This document shows, in pieces, positions 1 through 11,739 of a stretch of DNA of 64,000 nucleotides; within the stretch, counting starts at the first letter, position 1; each line of letters starts with the position of its first letter. The notes under the pieces are model-generated. The model was not told the DNA's origin. It made no database searches and saw only the letters and a program-made list of their open reading frames with translations. A program made the translations under genes and the position numbers. The stretch is from Mactra quadrangularis (Eukaryota > Mollusca > Bivalvia > Venerida > Mactridae). The stretch lies in NCBI GenBank assembly GCA_025267735.1, contig CM046301.1, positions 68,281,872 through 68,345,871 of the forward strand, written 5' to 3'.

Positions 1-162
1 TCATATTCCCAGTATGTTCTACATGTTTTCATCTTGTATGTTCCTGTGAGATTTCTATAGTCAACAGAATTCTTAACTAGCAAGTAAGGCAGTTGTCAGC
101 TATAAGTATAGATTATACCATGGATCCTACGTAAACATATTTTATGGTCCAAGGTTACACAG

Positions 163-471
163 CCTGTCGGATAGTTCAGTTGATAGCACACAAGCCTACT
201 GATCGAGAGTCGGTAAGTTCGATTCCTTGGCAGTACATTCTTTCATGGAGCTTGGTCATGAAATAATTGTCTACAGCCATTCTCCTCTCTACCACTGATT
301 CTAAATCATGTAAGAAAGGAGTCATTCACTGATAGAAGTATGGGCCTAGTAGTTGGGTCAACAGCTATATCCAGAGATTTAGCCTTTCTAGGAACAGTGA
401 TTAGGTTGACTGACCACTTTGAACTTATACAATGGGTTGCTAGGGCATTAAACCCAACAAAAAACAAACTA
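163..471 (+). mobile_element. tRNA-derived SINE, old copy
   Basis: A tRNA-like head is followed by a SINE body. The A-box-like stretch lies near 171-185 and a B-box-like AGTTCGATTCC at 216-226. The body phrase GAGCTTGGTCATGAAAT at 248-264 also follows the tRNA-like head at 30626, so the two belong to one family. The copy ends around 471 in GGGCATTAAACCCAACAAA and an A-rich tail. The A box is damaged and transcription is unlikely. Confidence 0.7.
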
Positions 472-3400
472 TGGTAATCACTAGAACTGATTCAAGCTTT
501 TAGGCCAATATTTAATCAAGCCTGCCGAGTCAACATGTGATTCCAATATGGTTGCACTTGACTTCTAGTTGGTTTTCATTGAGCCTAATACATGTCTCAT
601 TTATTCTAGTGTCTCATATTGAGAATAACTGATTATTTACATGTTACACATACTTGTTGCCAAGTTGATGTAACCTGTAAACATTATTGAAAAATCTAAA
701 TATTGTAAAAAGACATGTCTTAAGTCTTTATGAATCTATTGGCAGTCAGTTTCCCTATAGGATGTTTGGCTGGTGCTATAGGTCATATAAAGTTAATTGA
801 TAGATTTTCAAACATGACCAACCCCTTCAAAAAGTCAGAATCCAACCAAGAACATTTTATCAAAAAGTTTTAGACAGATAAATATCTCCTTTTTAAAACA
901 ATACAATGCAAGAATAAGATATCTTTCTGCGCCCAGCGTTTTATACAATTATTCATTGCATTAAAATAATAAAAAACAAGTGTCCCAATGCACCATTAAC
1001 TTCCAAAAAATCTGCATGAGAATCAAACAGTTAACTTATATGGCTTTACCAGTCATAAACACATCTCGGTTAGCACTATACAATATTGGGGTACAGACTA
1101 AGTCTTGAACATACATATATTTTTGAACATTTTTATTTATATTTCTTTCTATCACTAGATCAATAAATAGTTTTTAAAAAAAGATATAGGGAAAGTGTAA
1201 GTTTTTTTAAATCAAAACAAAATTCTAGTTTTAAAATTGTTACAATAAAACAGCAACTAGTTATTAATTAACGCAGAAAATAATAAGTATGAACAGTCAT
1301 TCCTGAACAATTATTACTCATAACAATAAATTTCAAAGAAAATCAGGATTTTTTTAAAAGTCTCGTTACAATGAATTGAAACTCATTTTGTTAGAAATAG
1401 CTTCAATAGCCAAAAAAATGCGGTTTTAAATGTCATACTTCAAATCTTTTTAAAACCATATGCAGCTGTTAAAGACTCATTTTACATTTTACTGTAAAAT
1501 TATACATGTATATAATTCTGTAAACGTGAATAGTGAGAAAATTACAAATTACAAGCAGAGAAATGGTGTAAAATATAAATCTATAATCCAAGTAATAACA
1601 TAATTCAAATGTACGATTTATAATTGGCATCATAATCATGTTTTGTTAAACAGTAAATTTAGTAATGATCTTTTAAATTGGAAAGCCAGCTTCAACCAGG
1701 GATTCTATATAATGGAGATTAGTAACAGAGTCAAAGTGCTTTTTTAATTTTCTTGGTCGTCACTGCCTGTAGCTGGCTGAAGCAAGCTGTACAAAGACTT
1801 GATTTTTGTTTTCGTACATGTCTTCCATGCAATTTGTGAATTTTTCTTAAGTTTTTGACAAAAAAATTGTTGCAATTATGACCAAAAATATGACTTTAGG
1901 TGATGTCAAATGGGGCTTAAAATGGCAGATATTTTGTGAAATAATCTGTGAGCGTAATTTACCTCAAAATCATCTAGAAACACATTTTTCCTTACATTCA
2001 TGTCAATATGAATGACACTGATACAAAATTTCATGTGAATATCTTTATTTAAACTTGTTATTCTTGTTTTCTGTTTTGGTCGAAATAATAGCAACGACAG
2101 TGAAATTTGATGAAAATCTATTACATTGACTTATCGTTACAAATCCGTTATAAAAATCCCTGCTTTAACTAAATAAATTTTACACTGTTTAATTTAAAAA
2201 ATGTAAAAGCAAGGTTTTCCAAGTCTACTACTAGTATCACTATTCAGTTGACTCTTTACATTTTCTTCCCTGATCATCAATTGAAAATTTTTAACAGCTG
2301 AACATTTCTTTAGTCGAACACTCTAAGCTAAAGTTAATAGTATTTTACAACAATATCAAAAATTTGATTTAACAGATCTAGTGAAACTAGTCACTGTAGT
2401 CCAAAAACAAATAAATAAAATTTAAATCAATAATTCAACAGATACTAAGGCTCAACATTTAAGGCCAACATATTACCCCCGACAACTTATATTTGGGTTC
2501 TGGCTCTCTGTTACAACTAGTAGACATTTGGTTCGAGCAAGTTGATAATAAAGCTGCTTGTCTAACTGGGCAACCTACTTAAACATTGTCTAGCCCTGAA
2601 CAGATTGTACATAATTTGAACAAAATTTATGAATTTGATTAGATGTTCACAATGTATTTTAAGTATAGAAGCTTACCCTAACATTGTCTTTTCAAAAAAT
2701 AAAATCAAAACCAAAATGATATAATTATTGTTTACAGACTACTGTATTCAGAATGATTCCACTTAAAATTACCTATTTTGTCATGTATTGACTACAATGG
2801 TAACAAGAAAATTCACAGTTCTGTTTTGTTACATCCTTAATAAATGAAAATATGTCCTAGCACAATAAATGTATTGCATTTACATAAGTAATATTTTATG
2901 TCATACTGTATTTTTGAACATTTAAATGCTGTGTGTAATATTTTCATTTATTATGTATCCAATCAATCTAACAAATCAACAATCTGCATTTGAACCATGT
3001 ATCTGTCCATTATATTCCCTTATGAAAATAAACGAAAGATATATATATTTATTAATTTCTCAATATGTTGATATCGTTGATACCATTTGAGCCCAATCAA
3101 TGACAGCTCTAGATCTTTCAACTGTCACAATTTCCTAAAACCATGAACTTTTTGAGTGCCTAATATCCAGTCTTCTTCTCCAGAGAGTTTATTTTCACAT
3201 GGATGATTCTTTATGACTGTTCAATCTTTTCTTCAAACAATAGTTTAACAAGCACTTTCTTGAATTCTTTGGAGTTGTGTATTTAGATATCTTAAGAACA
3301 TCTAATGTTGCTAAACTCTGTCATGTCTGTTACAGTTAGTATGATAAAACGAATAGTCAATATTCTTCTTGATCTTACAATATGCTGGTGCCTGGAAATG

Positions 3401-3479
3401 TTAAAAAATACAAATTAAAAACTCACAACAGGACACCCATTCATTTCAGTATATTTTGTGATGGAATAATCATTAAGCA
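472..3479. other. Left arm, no gene recognised
   Basis: AT-rich DNA without a supported gene. The short frame at 1906-2094 on the minus strand is open in both arms but has no recognisable domain, and its mirror at 19781-19969 gains nothing beyond arm identity. The mirrored stretch is about 18391-21434. No RNA gene or mobile element was identified here. Confidence 0.6.
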
Positions 3480-4160
3480 TCCGAATTTAAAAAAACTTTC
3501 ACCCTAATAAATAAGTTGAAAAAGGCACTACTCCAAAATAATTCATCAATGGTTACGTCACATTGTAGTCGACTAGGTGTAGTACTGATGAAAGTGTACT
3601 AACTTTCTATTAAACAAAATATATTCAGTTTGAACTTAAACCTCAAACATGGAGTATAAAGGGAAAAAAACTTGGAAAGTAATTCATTCAGAGTTATGTC
3701 CCTTTAGAGACAGACAGATGAAGAACTGATGAATAAGCATTTCAGCTTTCAATCAAATATATTTGTAAGTACTAAATATATCCCATTAGAACAAATTTTA
3801 AGCCTAAATTTCAAAGTATAAAGGGATATAACTCAAAAAATAATTATTCCACAGTTACATTCCTTTATTGTAGTGTAGATATAGTACCAAAAAATTAGTA
3901 AACAAATTTTAAGTCAAATATCTTGATCAGTATTGAAGATAATCAACATAGGAAAAACTTTAACCTCATTTTGCAATGTTTTAAGTATATAAGGAAAATA
4001 ACTCAAAAGAATAATTCATCCACAGTTATCCCCTTTCATGGTATGGTTAATATAGTCCCACTAAATAAGTATACCAACTTTCAAAAAAATAACTTGGATA
4101 GTGTTGACTGTTGAAGATATCAGAGTTTCATAAAACTTTACCCTAAATACCAACGCCAAC
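3480..4160. repeat. Tandem repeat of about 165 bp, four monomers
   Basis: Four degenerate monomers are marked by a recurring phrase of the type AGTATAAAGGG (about 3653, 3816 and 3983) paired with a CAGTTAT(G/C)CC-like phrase about 35 bases later (3546, 3690, 3850, 4021). Spacing is 163-167 bp. Short frames here, such as 3923-4114, are products of the repeat. Confidence 0.75.
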
Positions 4161-6480
4161 GCAAAAGTGATAGCAATATCTCTCATTTTCTTCGAAAAGT
4201 CGAGCTAAATATATGTTAAAATGATACAATCACACAAATATAAATCATTTGTTCATTAAATTACCTACTTGTTTTTATTCATTCACTGAACTCCAAAACA
4301 AACATAACTCAATCTTCACCAAATTTAGTAAGCATTGTTGAATGTAGAATAGCCATCTGTGCTGTTATACAGTATCTGAAATATCAATTGAATTTGTTGC
4401 ATTAAAATTTTTATCACATACATGTATATCATTATTTTATTTCAGCAAGTCTATTTATATCCATTGAATATTGAAAGCTCAAACCTAAATCTTCTCATTA
4501 AATAAATTATCATAAATGCAATCAGTAGTTTTGTTTTCACGTTGAGACATTTGCTTTGGTATTTATATTGAGATTTAGCTTTACACATCTTTAAGGCTTG
4601 TTTTTAAGTTATGAAAGGCTGCCAGTTCAACTTAACAGCTTCCTTGAAACTTAGATTTACCTGGTTTCCCTAACTTTTCTACAAGGGTCAGACAACTTCT
4701 CTCTCTATACAATAAATATTTATTATATAGAAGGTAGGAACCAGTCATGACCTGGAATACAATCCAAATTTTATACAATGTACCTTAAACATGAAATCCC
4801 TAGTTACTACTAGTAATTTTACTAGTGCATTACAACTTTCATTTCAGCTGCTTAAATGATGTGGGGATAAATAAAATATATTAATCTCTAAATATGGTAC
4901 AAATTAGTCAAGATTGTAAATTTTGTCAAATTCAATCTTTGATGAATCAAAAAGACAAATAAGTAAGTACAATCCAGGATGCTAAAACGTGTAATAGGAG
5001 ATTGATAAAAAATATATATGAATCTTTTACCTTCACCAATATCTTAAGATAGTATTGTTGTTAACCATGTAACAGCTATTTTTTCATCACCAGCTTAATA
5101 CTCTTATTATTTTTCATTTATGTTCATTGACATCAATTGTTGATATCAATTTATCATGTAATGGCTTATGGTTCTGTTACTATTTTATGACCTAAAAAAT
5201 ACCAATCATGAATTATAACAAGACTAAGTAATCAAAATAATATTACAATGCAATAAGCTTTAAACAAGTAAACAAGGCTACACAATTTGATATATACCAT
5301 CTTTGAAGTCCACCAATGTGTACGCTTTTATCAACCGAGTATCAAATAGGCAACTGAGAGGCCATTGGTTCAATTCTTACATCGAGTACCTGACCTTTTC
5401 TCCTTTTATGACATTTTACACTAAACATCTGAGGCTGAATCAGGACCTAAGTTCTGATCAGTTAAAAGACCTTGTGACTAGCTCTTTAATTGTTAAATAT
5501 CTTTGTGATAATCATCAGCCGGATTGGTTCGGGTTAGCTTAAGGTCTTCAGCATATCTGTGGTTAAACAGTAAATGGTTCTGTCAGTTAAACAAGGAGTC
5601 AATTTGCTAGGTCAATCTCCACTTCACAATCAGGGGAACAACCTCTGGCCAAGAGGGTTAATTGAAATCAAGTCATAAGCTGTCAATCAGAATGACTTAA
5701 GACTTACCATAATTTCTGCCTAAGTTATTCATATTTAAGCATTTTGAATCCTCACACTCAACAAATCTGACTTGTATATCTATATCTGTGGACAAGTATT
5801 AGTAAATATTTCTATTCCACTTGCCTGCAGACAAGTAATATTTTGAGCTGTAAATATACAAACAGAATGTAAAGCAATACTTAATTAATTATGTAACATA
5901 TTCAAATAATGTTCAATCATTTTTAACAGTGACCTTTTTGTTGTAGTAATTAACAGTAAATGTGACCAGTGGGTATTTCCTCTCTTGAGTTTTGTACAGT
6001 ACATATAACCACTAGGTCTGTGGGTTCATATTTTTCAACATCAGAGAATGACGATAGAAAACAATAGGTTCAGTTACATGAATACAATAATATTCTGTTT
6101 GCAAACATTTACTAATAATCTTGATGTTACAATAGTACCAGCTTATCCAGCCTTCAATAGTACTGAGCCTTTGACTGAGGCATAAAGGTAAGTACTTTAT
6201 TACTCATAATTAAACATACAAAATAATAAATACAATAAATAAAAAGTACATGAATAATATAAATAAATCTTACCAAATCTATGGGACTGAACACAACACA
6301 TTCACACCAATTTTCTCTCTCAGTGATGTTTATTCTGCTGTAAGTTATAAAAATGTAACTCTTGTCCCTTTATTGGATTTTGTAACAATCTTCTCAATAA
6401 AGAAAATAACAAACAATTGTCTCAAGTTCAATCTCTTGTTTATAATAGCATAACCAGTTGTACATTTGTTTCAGTAATAA
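4161..6480. other. Left arm, no gene recognised
   Basis: AT-rich mirrored DNA. The frame at 5303-5542 was considered: its right-arm partner (16228-16419) has lost about 48 bp between short repeats of the CCA(A/T)TG type near 5310-5365. The loss keeps frame, but the product resembles nothing known to me. The frame at 6250-6453 is conserved in both arms only as part of overall arm identity. Confidence 0.5.
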
Positions 6481-6816
6481 TGTCACATGACAATTCACAG
6501 ATAATTCCAAGTAAAAAAACAGGGTACTGAAATACATAAAAAGAACAATTTAGAATTAATATAAATAACTCTACTTATCATCTTCACTGCCATAGTTCTT
6601 TCATGGTCAAACCATTACTCGTTACACGCGTATGCCTGGTACGCAGTGAATTATCAAATACATAAAATTATATAATACAGTATCAACATTAAAACAATAT
6701 ATAATTACAAAATAAATAAATAAACATTAACCTGGTCCTTTCAATATCAGCCCCATGTTTAATAAATGTGTATAACTAATTGACAACCATTAACAATGAT
6801 AATAAGGTGTACTTAC

Positions 6817-6885
6817 AGATATGTAATATCAAATACCATTCACTGACGTGACTATCTCAAAACATCATTCCATACAAATATAACG
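6817..6885 (-). ncRNA. Possible internal exon of outward transcript, left arm
   Basis: On the minus strand a pyrimidine-rich acceptor (TTTTTCACAG) precedes 6885 and a strong donor (GTAAGT) follows 6817. The about 69-bp block between has stops in all three frames, so if spliced it belongs to a non-coding transcript. A further acceptor TTTCAG ends at 6527 on the same strand. This is inferred from splice signals alone. Confidence 0.3.
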
Positions 6886-6961
6886 CTGTGAAAAATTAAA
6901 GTGCATATTAAGTTACATGCAGAAAGTAATATACGATGGTATTAATTAATGATAGTGTTAA

Positions 6962-7828
6962 GGGTTCATCAATTGTTGAAATTGAAAATAACAATAAAGT
7001 GGGTGGGGTATGTAAACAAAGCAAAATAATCCAAAAGTTCCTATTATTATAATTTATATATGTATTTGATTAGAGATGCATCAAATATATTGAAATAAAT
7101 ATGAAAAAACATAAAACACTCACCAAAATAGGCATTTAGAATGAAATGAAAACAATTTCCCGCCCTTGAAATTGCCTTTTTGTTGTGAGCCCAAACACAT
7201 TTTCAAACTACTTTTTTCATAAATCCAATTGTTGATAAATGATGTTTATATAATACTTAACAATGTCTTGTGCCAAGTTCTATAAAAGATATTTCCAAAA
7301 AGTCATTTTCACAATTATCTCAACCCTGTAATTACATGTTTCCACTTCCTGCTTTTGTCACAGGGGCCCGATGAAATTTTCCTTATTATTATATCTTCAT
7401 TATAAACAATTTAAAGGAAAAAAATCATCATGCCCCTGTGCACAAACTGAGCGTGTAAACATGTGTTGACAGTGTTGTGATAAAATAAGAAAATGACATT
7501 TTGGAAAGATTTTTTGTGGGACTCTACACAAGACATTGTTGACTGTTATATAAACATTCTATATCAACATTTGGATTTATGAAAAAAGTAGTTTGAATGT
7601 GTTTAGGCTCACAACAAAAAAGCTATTTCAAGGTCAGGAAAATCTTTTTATTTCATTCTAAGAGCATATTTTGGTGAGTGTTTAATGTTTTTTCATATCT
7701 ATTTCAATATATTTGATGCATCTCTAATCAAATACATATATAATAATAGGAACTTTTGGATTATTTTGCTTTGTTTACATACCCCACCCACTTTATTGTT
7801 ATTTTCAATTTCAACAATTGATGAAACC
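6962..7828. mobile_element. Foldback element flanked by TTAA
   Basis: Two arms of about 420 bp face each other around a loop of about 33 bases near 7383-7415. The ends read GGGTTCATCAATTG and, inverted, GGTTTCATCAATTG. TTAA lies directly outside each end (6958-6961 and 7829-7832), the target duplication expected of piggyBac-type elements, although the terminal bases are not the usual piggyBac ones. It has no coding capacity. A transcript across it would fold into a long hairpin. Confidence 0.75.
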
Positions 7829-8006
7829 TTAAAAAGATGAATTCATTTCCGTTAAATATCTCGCGCGTAAACTAAGAAAATTCACGAGATTCACGAGCAA
7901 CAAGTTATGAAACCAACTGAACGCATAACGCGTAAACAGTACATAAATTAAACCACGGTACCTTACAGTTACAACAGCAACGAACAATACATAAATAAAA
8001 GCTTAC

Positions 8007-8128
8007 CAAACTATCACTTCAATGTGCACAACTCAGAACAATGAGCAAGACTAAGAAAAGACGAAGTGAACACCTCGAGAACTGACTAAAAAGTGACACT
8101 TGTCTAACAGCTGATTGACCACTTCCGG
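8007..8128 (-). promoter_or_regulatory. Promoter-like block and first-exon donor, left arm
   Basis: On the minus strand an ETS-like CCGGAAGT (8121-8128) is followed by a CAAT-like GGTCAAT and, 120 bases on, by a donor GTAAGC at 8006. The right-arm partner has a perfect CCAAT box, so this copy carries a substitution in it. The arrangement is typical of a TATA-less promoter with a short untranslated first exon. Inferred. Confidence 0.3.
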
Positions 8129-8544
8129 TAAATGAACTCAACTAAATTAATTAGCGAAAAGTGACAAACAAACTAAAAAGCAGAAACAGCACTCACAGTT
8201 ACAAAAAGGTGAAGTTGTTAAATATGAACAGGAATAGGTGTCATTTAATTACCAAATAACCATGACGTTATCATTAAGTTATTAGTTATAAGAATTATTA
8301 CTTTAAAAAAACATAAATTCAAGTTTCCAAAGAACGCTGTAGTCGCGAAAACATATGACAAAGTACCAACAAAGATATTCAAAGGCGAGTTCAATGAAGC
8401 AAACAACCGTAGCACAAATAAATGAAATGAATATCATAAAGAACTAAAATTAAAACCTTAAAATACATTCAGAAATTACTGTTAGGCAAATAATTTCAAA
8501 GTCTCACAAAAACATCTTACCTCCTTGAGAAATGGCAGAAACTA

Positions 8545-8691
8545 AGGGCACGTTCCGCAAGGAAATCGCTAGCTAGCGATTCGTCCCCTGGTACCCTCGA
8601 TTTGGTGTCACATAGTAAATACTTTCGGTGCAAGAAAGGTACCAGAGGACGAATCGCTAGCTAGTAGCGATTTGCTTGCGGAACTTGCCCT
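8545..8691. mobile_element. Small MITE with about 50-bp inverted ends
   Basis: The ends begin AGGGCACGTTCCGCAAG and, inverted, AGGGCAAGTTCCGCAAG, and each continues into a GCTAGCTAGCGATTCG block and GGTACC. Only about 45 bases separate the two halves. No clear target duplication was found, so the superfamily is left open. Confidence 0.7.
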
Positions 8692-8992
8692 AACAAACAG
8701 TGGGAAACAAATGAAGGAAAGAATTAAAATGAACCAAATGGATAACTATGAAACGAAAAGACTACTAAACCAAGCCGGTTACATAAACATTATGTATCGT
8801 GTAACTCAAAGCGAATAATTTTCAAGATTTCTTCTTAAATCTTGAATTACTTCTTGCATTGATCCCAGATATGTTGTGTTTTAGAATTCCCTTGCATGTT
8901 GATTAGTCGAAAAATTAGGAATTCCACACCCCTGAATATCTGTGTCATGAAATTGTATAAAACATTTGTTTTATCATAATTTGTAAGAGTGG

Positions 8993-9165
8993 GGTTGGCA
9001 TGGCCGAGCAGTTACAACATTGGACTGGTTATCATTTAAAAGTCAGCTCGATGTTGGTTTGATAACCATCTAAAATCTACCCCGTTGTTTCCATGAGCAA
9101 GAAACTATCCAACTAGCTCAGTACCAGGAGGCACTCAAAAGTGATTTATACAAGTTGTAAAAAAT
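8993..9165 (+). mobile_element. tRNA-derived SINE (TGGCCGAG head)
   Basis: The head contains an A-box-like TGGCATGGCCGAGCAG at about 8996-9011. The body phrase TTTCCATGAGCAAGAAAC (about 9088-9105) matches TTTCCTTGAGCAAGAAAC in the SINE at 32055 and its relatives, which places them in one family. The B box is degenerate. Confidence 0.6.
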
Positions 9166-9241
9166 TGATTAACATTCGGGCTGAAAATTCATAATATATT
9201 AAAACATCAGCACATGTGAAATGCAGTCCCTTTACTGGCTG

Positions 9242-9688
9242 GGGAACAGGTCATTTCTCCCCTGGTCATTTCTTCACTTTTAATAGTCATTTCTTCCCTC
9301 TGCCCTGGTCATTTCTCCACTTTTATATGTAATAGGACAATTGTGTGAAGTGATAATTACCATTTATTATTAGATTGTTATATTGAGACATTATATGAAT
9401 TAAAAGTACTAACTGATATGTGCACTGCATAGGCTCTATATAGACATGTTTGTTTGTAAACATTGGTGACCTACTTCCGGTTTGGGGCTCGGACCCACCT
9501 GGGCACCCCTGCCAGTCGGTATGTGTCAAGGATCAGGCACCCTAGACCCACTTCAGGGGCCAGTCGTCTCCCCCTGCAATGCTCTATATGCACTGCATAC
9601 AGTGGATATGTGCTTTATATAGACATGTTTGTTTAATGACCAGGATAGAAAGTGAAGAAATGACTTAATGGAGAAATGACTGTAAGCC
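9242..9688. mobile_element. MITE with 9-bp direct flanks, Mutator-like
   Basis: A 447-bp block lies between two copies of TACTGGCTG (9233-9241 and 9689-9697). Its ends carry an imperfect inverted repeat of about 50 bp built around GTCATTTCTCC and GTCATTTCTTCACTTT. A 9-bp target duplication is the Mutator/MULE hallmark. The interior has a repeated TATATAGACATGTTTGTTT phrase at about 9434 and 9616. No transposase is present. Confidence 0.65.
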
Positions 9689-9797
9689 TACTGGCTGCAG
9701 CAGTGCAAGCATGATTTATCATGACACGAGTCCGAGACTTTCATTCTGGGTTCACAATGTCGGTGACAATGCACAAGTATTTGCCCATAAAGATGAT

Positions 9798-9853
9798 ACA
9801 CATGTTACATATTCACTAGAATATTACACATGTTACATATTCACTAGAATATT
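9798..9853. repeat. 28-bp tandem duplication
   Basis: Two adjacent copies of a 28-base sequence starting ACACATGTTACATATT. The same doublet is at about 11888-11945 in the right arm, so it predates the arm duplication. It creates the apparent repeat in the reading frame at 9711-9899. Confidence 0.8.
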
Positions 9854-10015
9854 TGGTGAAAACTTGATAAGATTCCTGCATGATAGATTTTTTCTTTAGT
9901 TTAAGTGCATCAGTGTATCAATGCTGATCAATGAATGGAACACGTCCATTCTACTTTCAGTTTCACTATACTGTCTAGTATTGATACGAAGAAAGAATGC
10001 AAAACCCCAACTTAC

Positions 10016-10254
10016 CGCCATCATAATAAAGCCATGTAGAAACGATCGAACACTTATAAATCGCTGTAACACTTCTTTGATGATATTCAAGTTAATCGCA
10101 ATCGAAAGACAATCGACATACTCCTCTAATCACAAGAAAATTCCTCGATAATTTCAATGTGTGAACTTAATCCTCTTGTCGGCAGCCATCTTTAATCGCG
10201 TTCGACACTTTCCGGCAACTACTTTTGAGCGTAACGAAATCCTACGCATGCGCA
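10016..10254 (-). promoter_or_regulatory. Outward promoter-like block near palindrome centre, left
   Basis: Read on the minus strand: an NRF1-like TGCGCATGCGTA (10243-10254), then about 50 bases further AAGATGGCTGCC (10181-10192), the YY1-type motif found at the start of many TATA-less genes, then a donor GGCG|GTAAGT with the exon ending at 10016. Between them a short frame opens at the ATG but stops after 11 codons. The next frame runs open through the donor without an ATG. The simplest reading is a 5' untranslated exon transcribed away from the centre. Confidence 0.4.
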
Positions 10255-10402
10255 ATTCATAACTTCGCTAATTCTACTTCCTAAACGCGGGATTGTGAAA
10301 CAGCGAAGTTACGCACGGCGCATGCGCAATTCATAACTTCGCTAATTCTACTTCCTAATCGCGGGATTGTCAAACAGCGAAGATACGCACCGCGCATGCG
10401 CA
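10243..10402. promoter_or_regulatory. Three NRF1-like sites at 74-bp spacing, left
   Basis: Copies of the NRF1 consensus-like GCGCATGCGCA core lie at about 10243-10254, 10318-10328 and 10392-10402. Each sits in a repeat of about 74 bp that also holds TTCGCTAATTCTACTTCC and CAGCGAAG. The spacing equals the monomer length of the central array, so the two arrays are probably related. Confidence 0.6.
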
Positions 10403-10688
10403 AAATCAGAACCACTTCCTAAGTTCGGGTTTTGTAATTTCCCGAAGTTACGAGTTTACTCTATATTTACATCGGGACCTTTGGCGTCAAATATCGATTT
10501 TTCTATCTGCGGGAATGTAAACTCGGGCGAGTTTAACCCATCGCTAAAGTAGTATAGCGGAGATGTAAGCGATCATACAGTTGATTTGATACGAACATTC
10601 AGTAAGTTCGGGGATTGTTTAGCGAGGTTTTAGTATTATTGGAAAAAATTGAGTTGGCGTGTAGCCAACTTATTGTAACCTATGGAAA

Positions 10689-11008
10689 GCCATAAGTCCC
10701 GAAGGTAATTTAGAGCGTAAGTTCGCTAATCGGCATACAACCCGAAGTCCGCGTTTCCGCACTTCCGAAGTTACAAAATCCCGAACTCCGAACTTAACAC
10801 TAATCGGCATAAAACCCGAAGTCCGCGTTTCCGCACTTCCGAAGTTACAAAATCCCGAACTCCGAACTTAACACTAATCGGCATAAAACCCGAAGTCCGC
10901 GTTTCCGCACTTCCGAAGTTACAAAACCCGAACTCCGAACTTTACATTTTACAACCCCGAAGTTTGAATAGCGAAGTTACGCTCTAAATTACCTTCGGGA
11001 CTTATGGC
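10689..11008 (+). repeat. Central cassette: 74-bp monomers between 29-bp inverted motifs
   Basis: The cassette opens with a 29-base motif starting GCCATAAGTCCCGAAGG (10689-10717) and closes with its reverse complement (10980-11008). Between them are three 74-bp monomers, marked by CGGCATA at 10731, 10805 and 10879. Each is dense in the heptamer CGAAGTT or its complement AACTTCG. The flanks of the two arms differ here: the right side has about 70 extra bases before the common arm resumes at 11076. A near-identical cassette lies at 26903-27148 in the other orientation with one monomer fewer. Confidence 0.85.
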
Positions 11009-11352
11009 GTTTTTTACAACCCCGAAGTTTGAACAACTATAACTTCGCTATTCGTTCTGCATCTCCACATGTCCGAGGTTACAATAAGTTGGCTACACGC
11101 CAACTCAATTTTCCAATAATACTAAAACCTCGCTAAACAATCCCCGAACTTACTGAATGTTCGTATCAAATCAACTGTATGATCGCTTACATCTCCGCTA
11201 TACTACTTTAGCGATGGGTTAAACTCGCCCGAGTTTACATTCCCGCAGATAGAAAAATCGATATTTGACGCCAAAGGTCCCGATGTAAATATAGAGTAAA
11301 CTCGTAACTTCGGGAAATTACAAAACCCGCACTTAGGAAGTGGTTCTGATTT

Positions 11353-11512
11353 TGCGCATGCGCGGTGCGTATCTTCGCTGTTTGACAATCCCGCGATTAG
11401 GAAGTAGAATTAGCGAAGTTATGAATTGCGCATGCGCATTGCGTAACTTCGCTGTTTCACAATCCCGCGTTTAGGAAGTAGAATTAGCGAAGTTATGAAT
11501 TGCGCATGCGTA
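11353..11512. promoter_or_regulatory. Three NRF1-like sites at 74-bp spacing, right
   Basis: Mirror of 10243-10402, with sites at 11353-11364, 11427-11438 and 11501-11512. Confidence 0.6.
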
Positions 11513-11739
11513 GGATTTCGTTACGCTCAAAAGTAGTTGCCGGAAAGTGTCGAACGCGATTAAAGATGGCTGCCGACTAGAGGATTAAGTTCACACATTG
11601 AAATTATCGAGGAATTTTCTTGTGATTAGAGGAGTATGTCGATTGTCTTTCGATTGCGATTGACTTGAATATCATCAAAGAAGTGTTACAGCGATTTATA
11701 AGTGTTCGATCGTTTCTACATGGCTTTATTATGATGGCG
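11501..11739 (+). promoter_or_regulatory. Outward promoter-like block near palindrome centre, right
   Basis: Plus-strand partner of 10016-10254: NRF1-like site at 11501-11512, AAGATGGCTGCC at 11563-11574 and donor GTAAGT at 11740. The frame from the ATG differs between arms: here the fifth codon is a stop, while in the left arm it is a lysine codon. That argues against translation from this ATG. Confidence 0.4.

Larger units (their letters stand above)
1..10681. repeat. Left arm of giant inverted repeat
   Basis: Base 1 onward is the reverse complement of sequence ending at 21900, and the match continues to the central block around 10681. Landmarks pair all along: the tRNA-SINE at 163, the tandem array at 3480, the foldback element at 6962, the small MITE at 8545 and the NRF1-site cluster at 10243. 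The arm contains no convincing protein-coding gene; the reading frames are short and most are mirrored in the other arm without frame protection. The sum of paired coordinates drifts from 21901 at the edge to about 21757 at the centre, so the right arm is about 144 bp longer. The arm may continue before base 1, which cannot be seen here. A haplotype-to-haplotype fold-back in assembly would look similar. Confidence 0.95.

Noticed and set aside
3480..4160. CRISPR-like array
   Set aside because: The repeats are degenerate, contiguous 165-bp tandem monomers without spacers, in animal DNA.
11563..11600. Protein start at AAGATGGCTGCC in the palindrome
   Set aside because: The frame stops after 4 codons in the right arm and 11 in the left, so a 5' untranslated exon with a YY1-type site is simpler.
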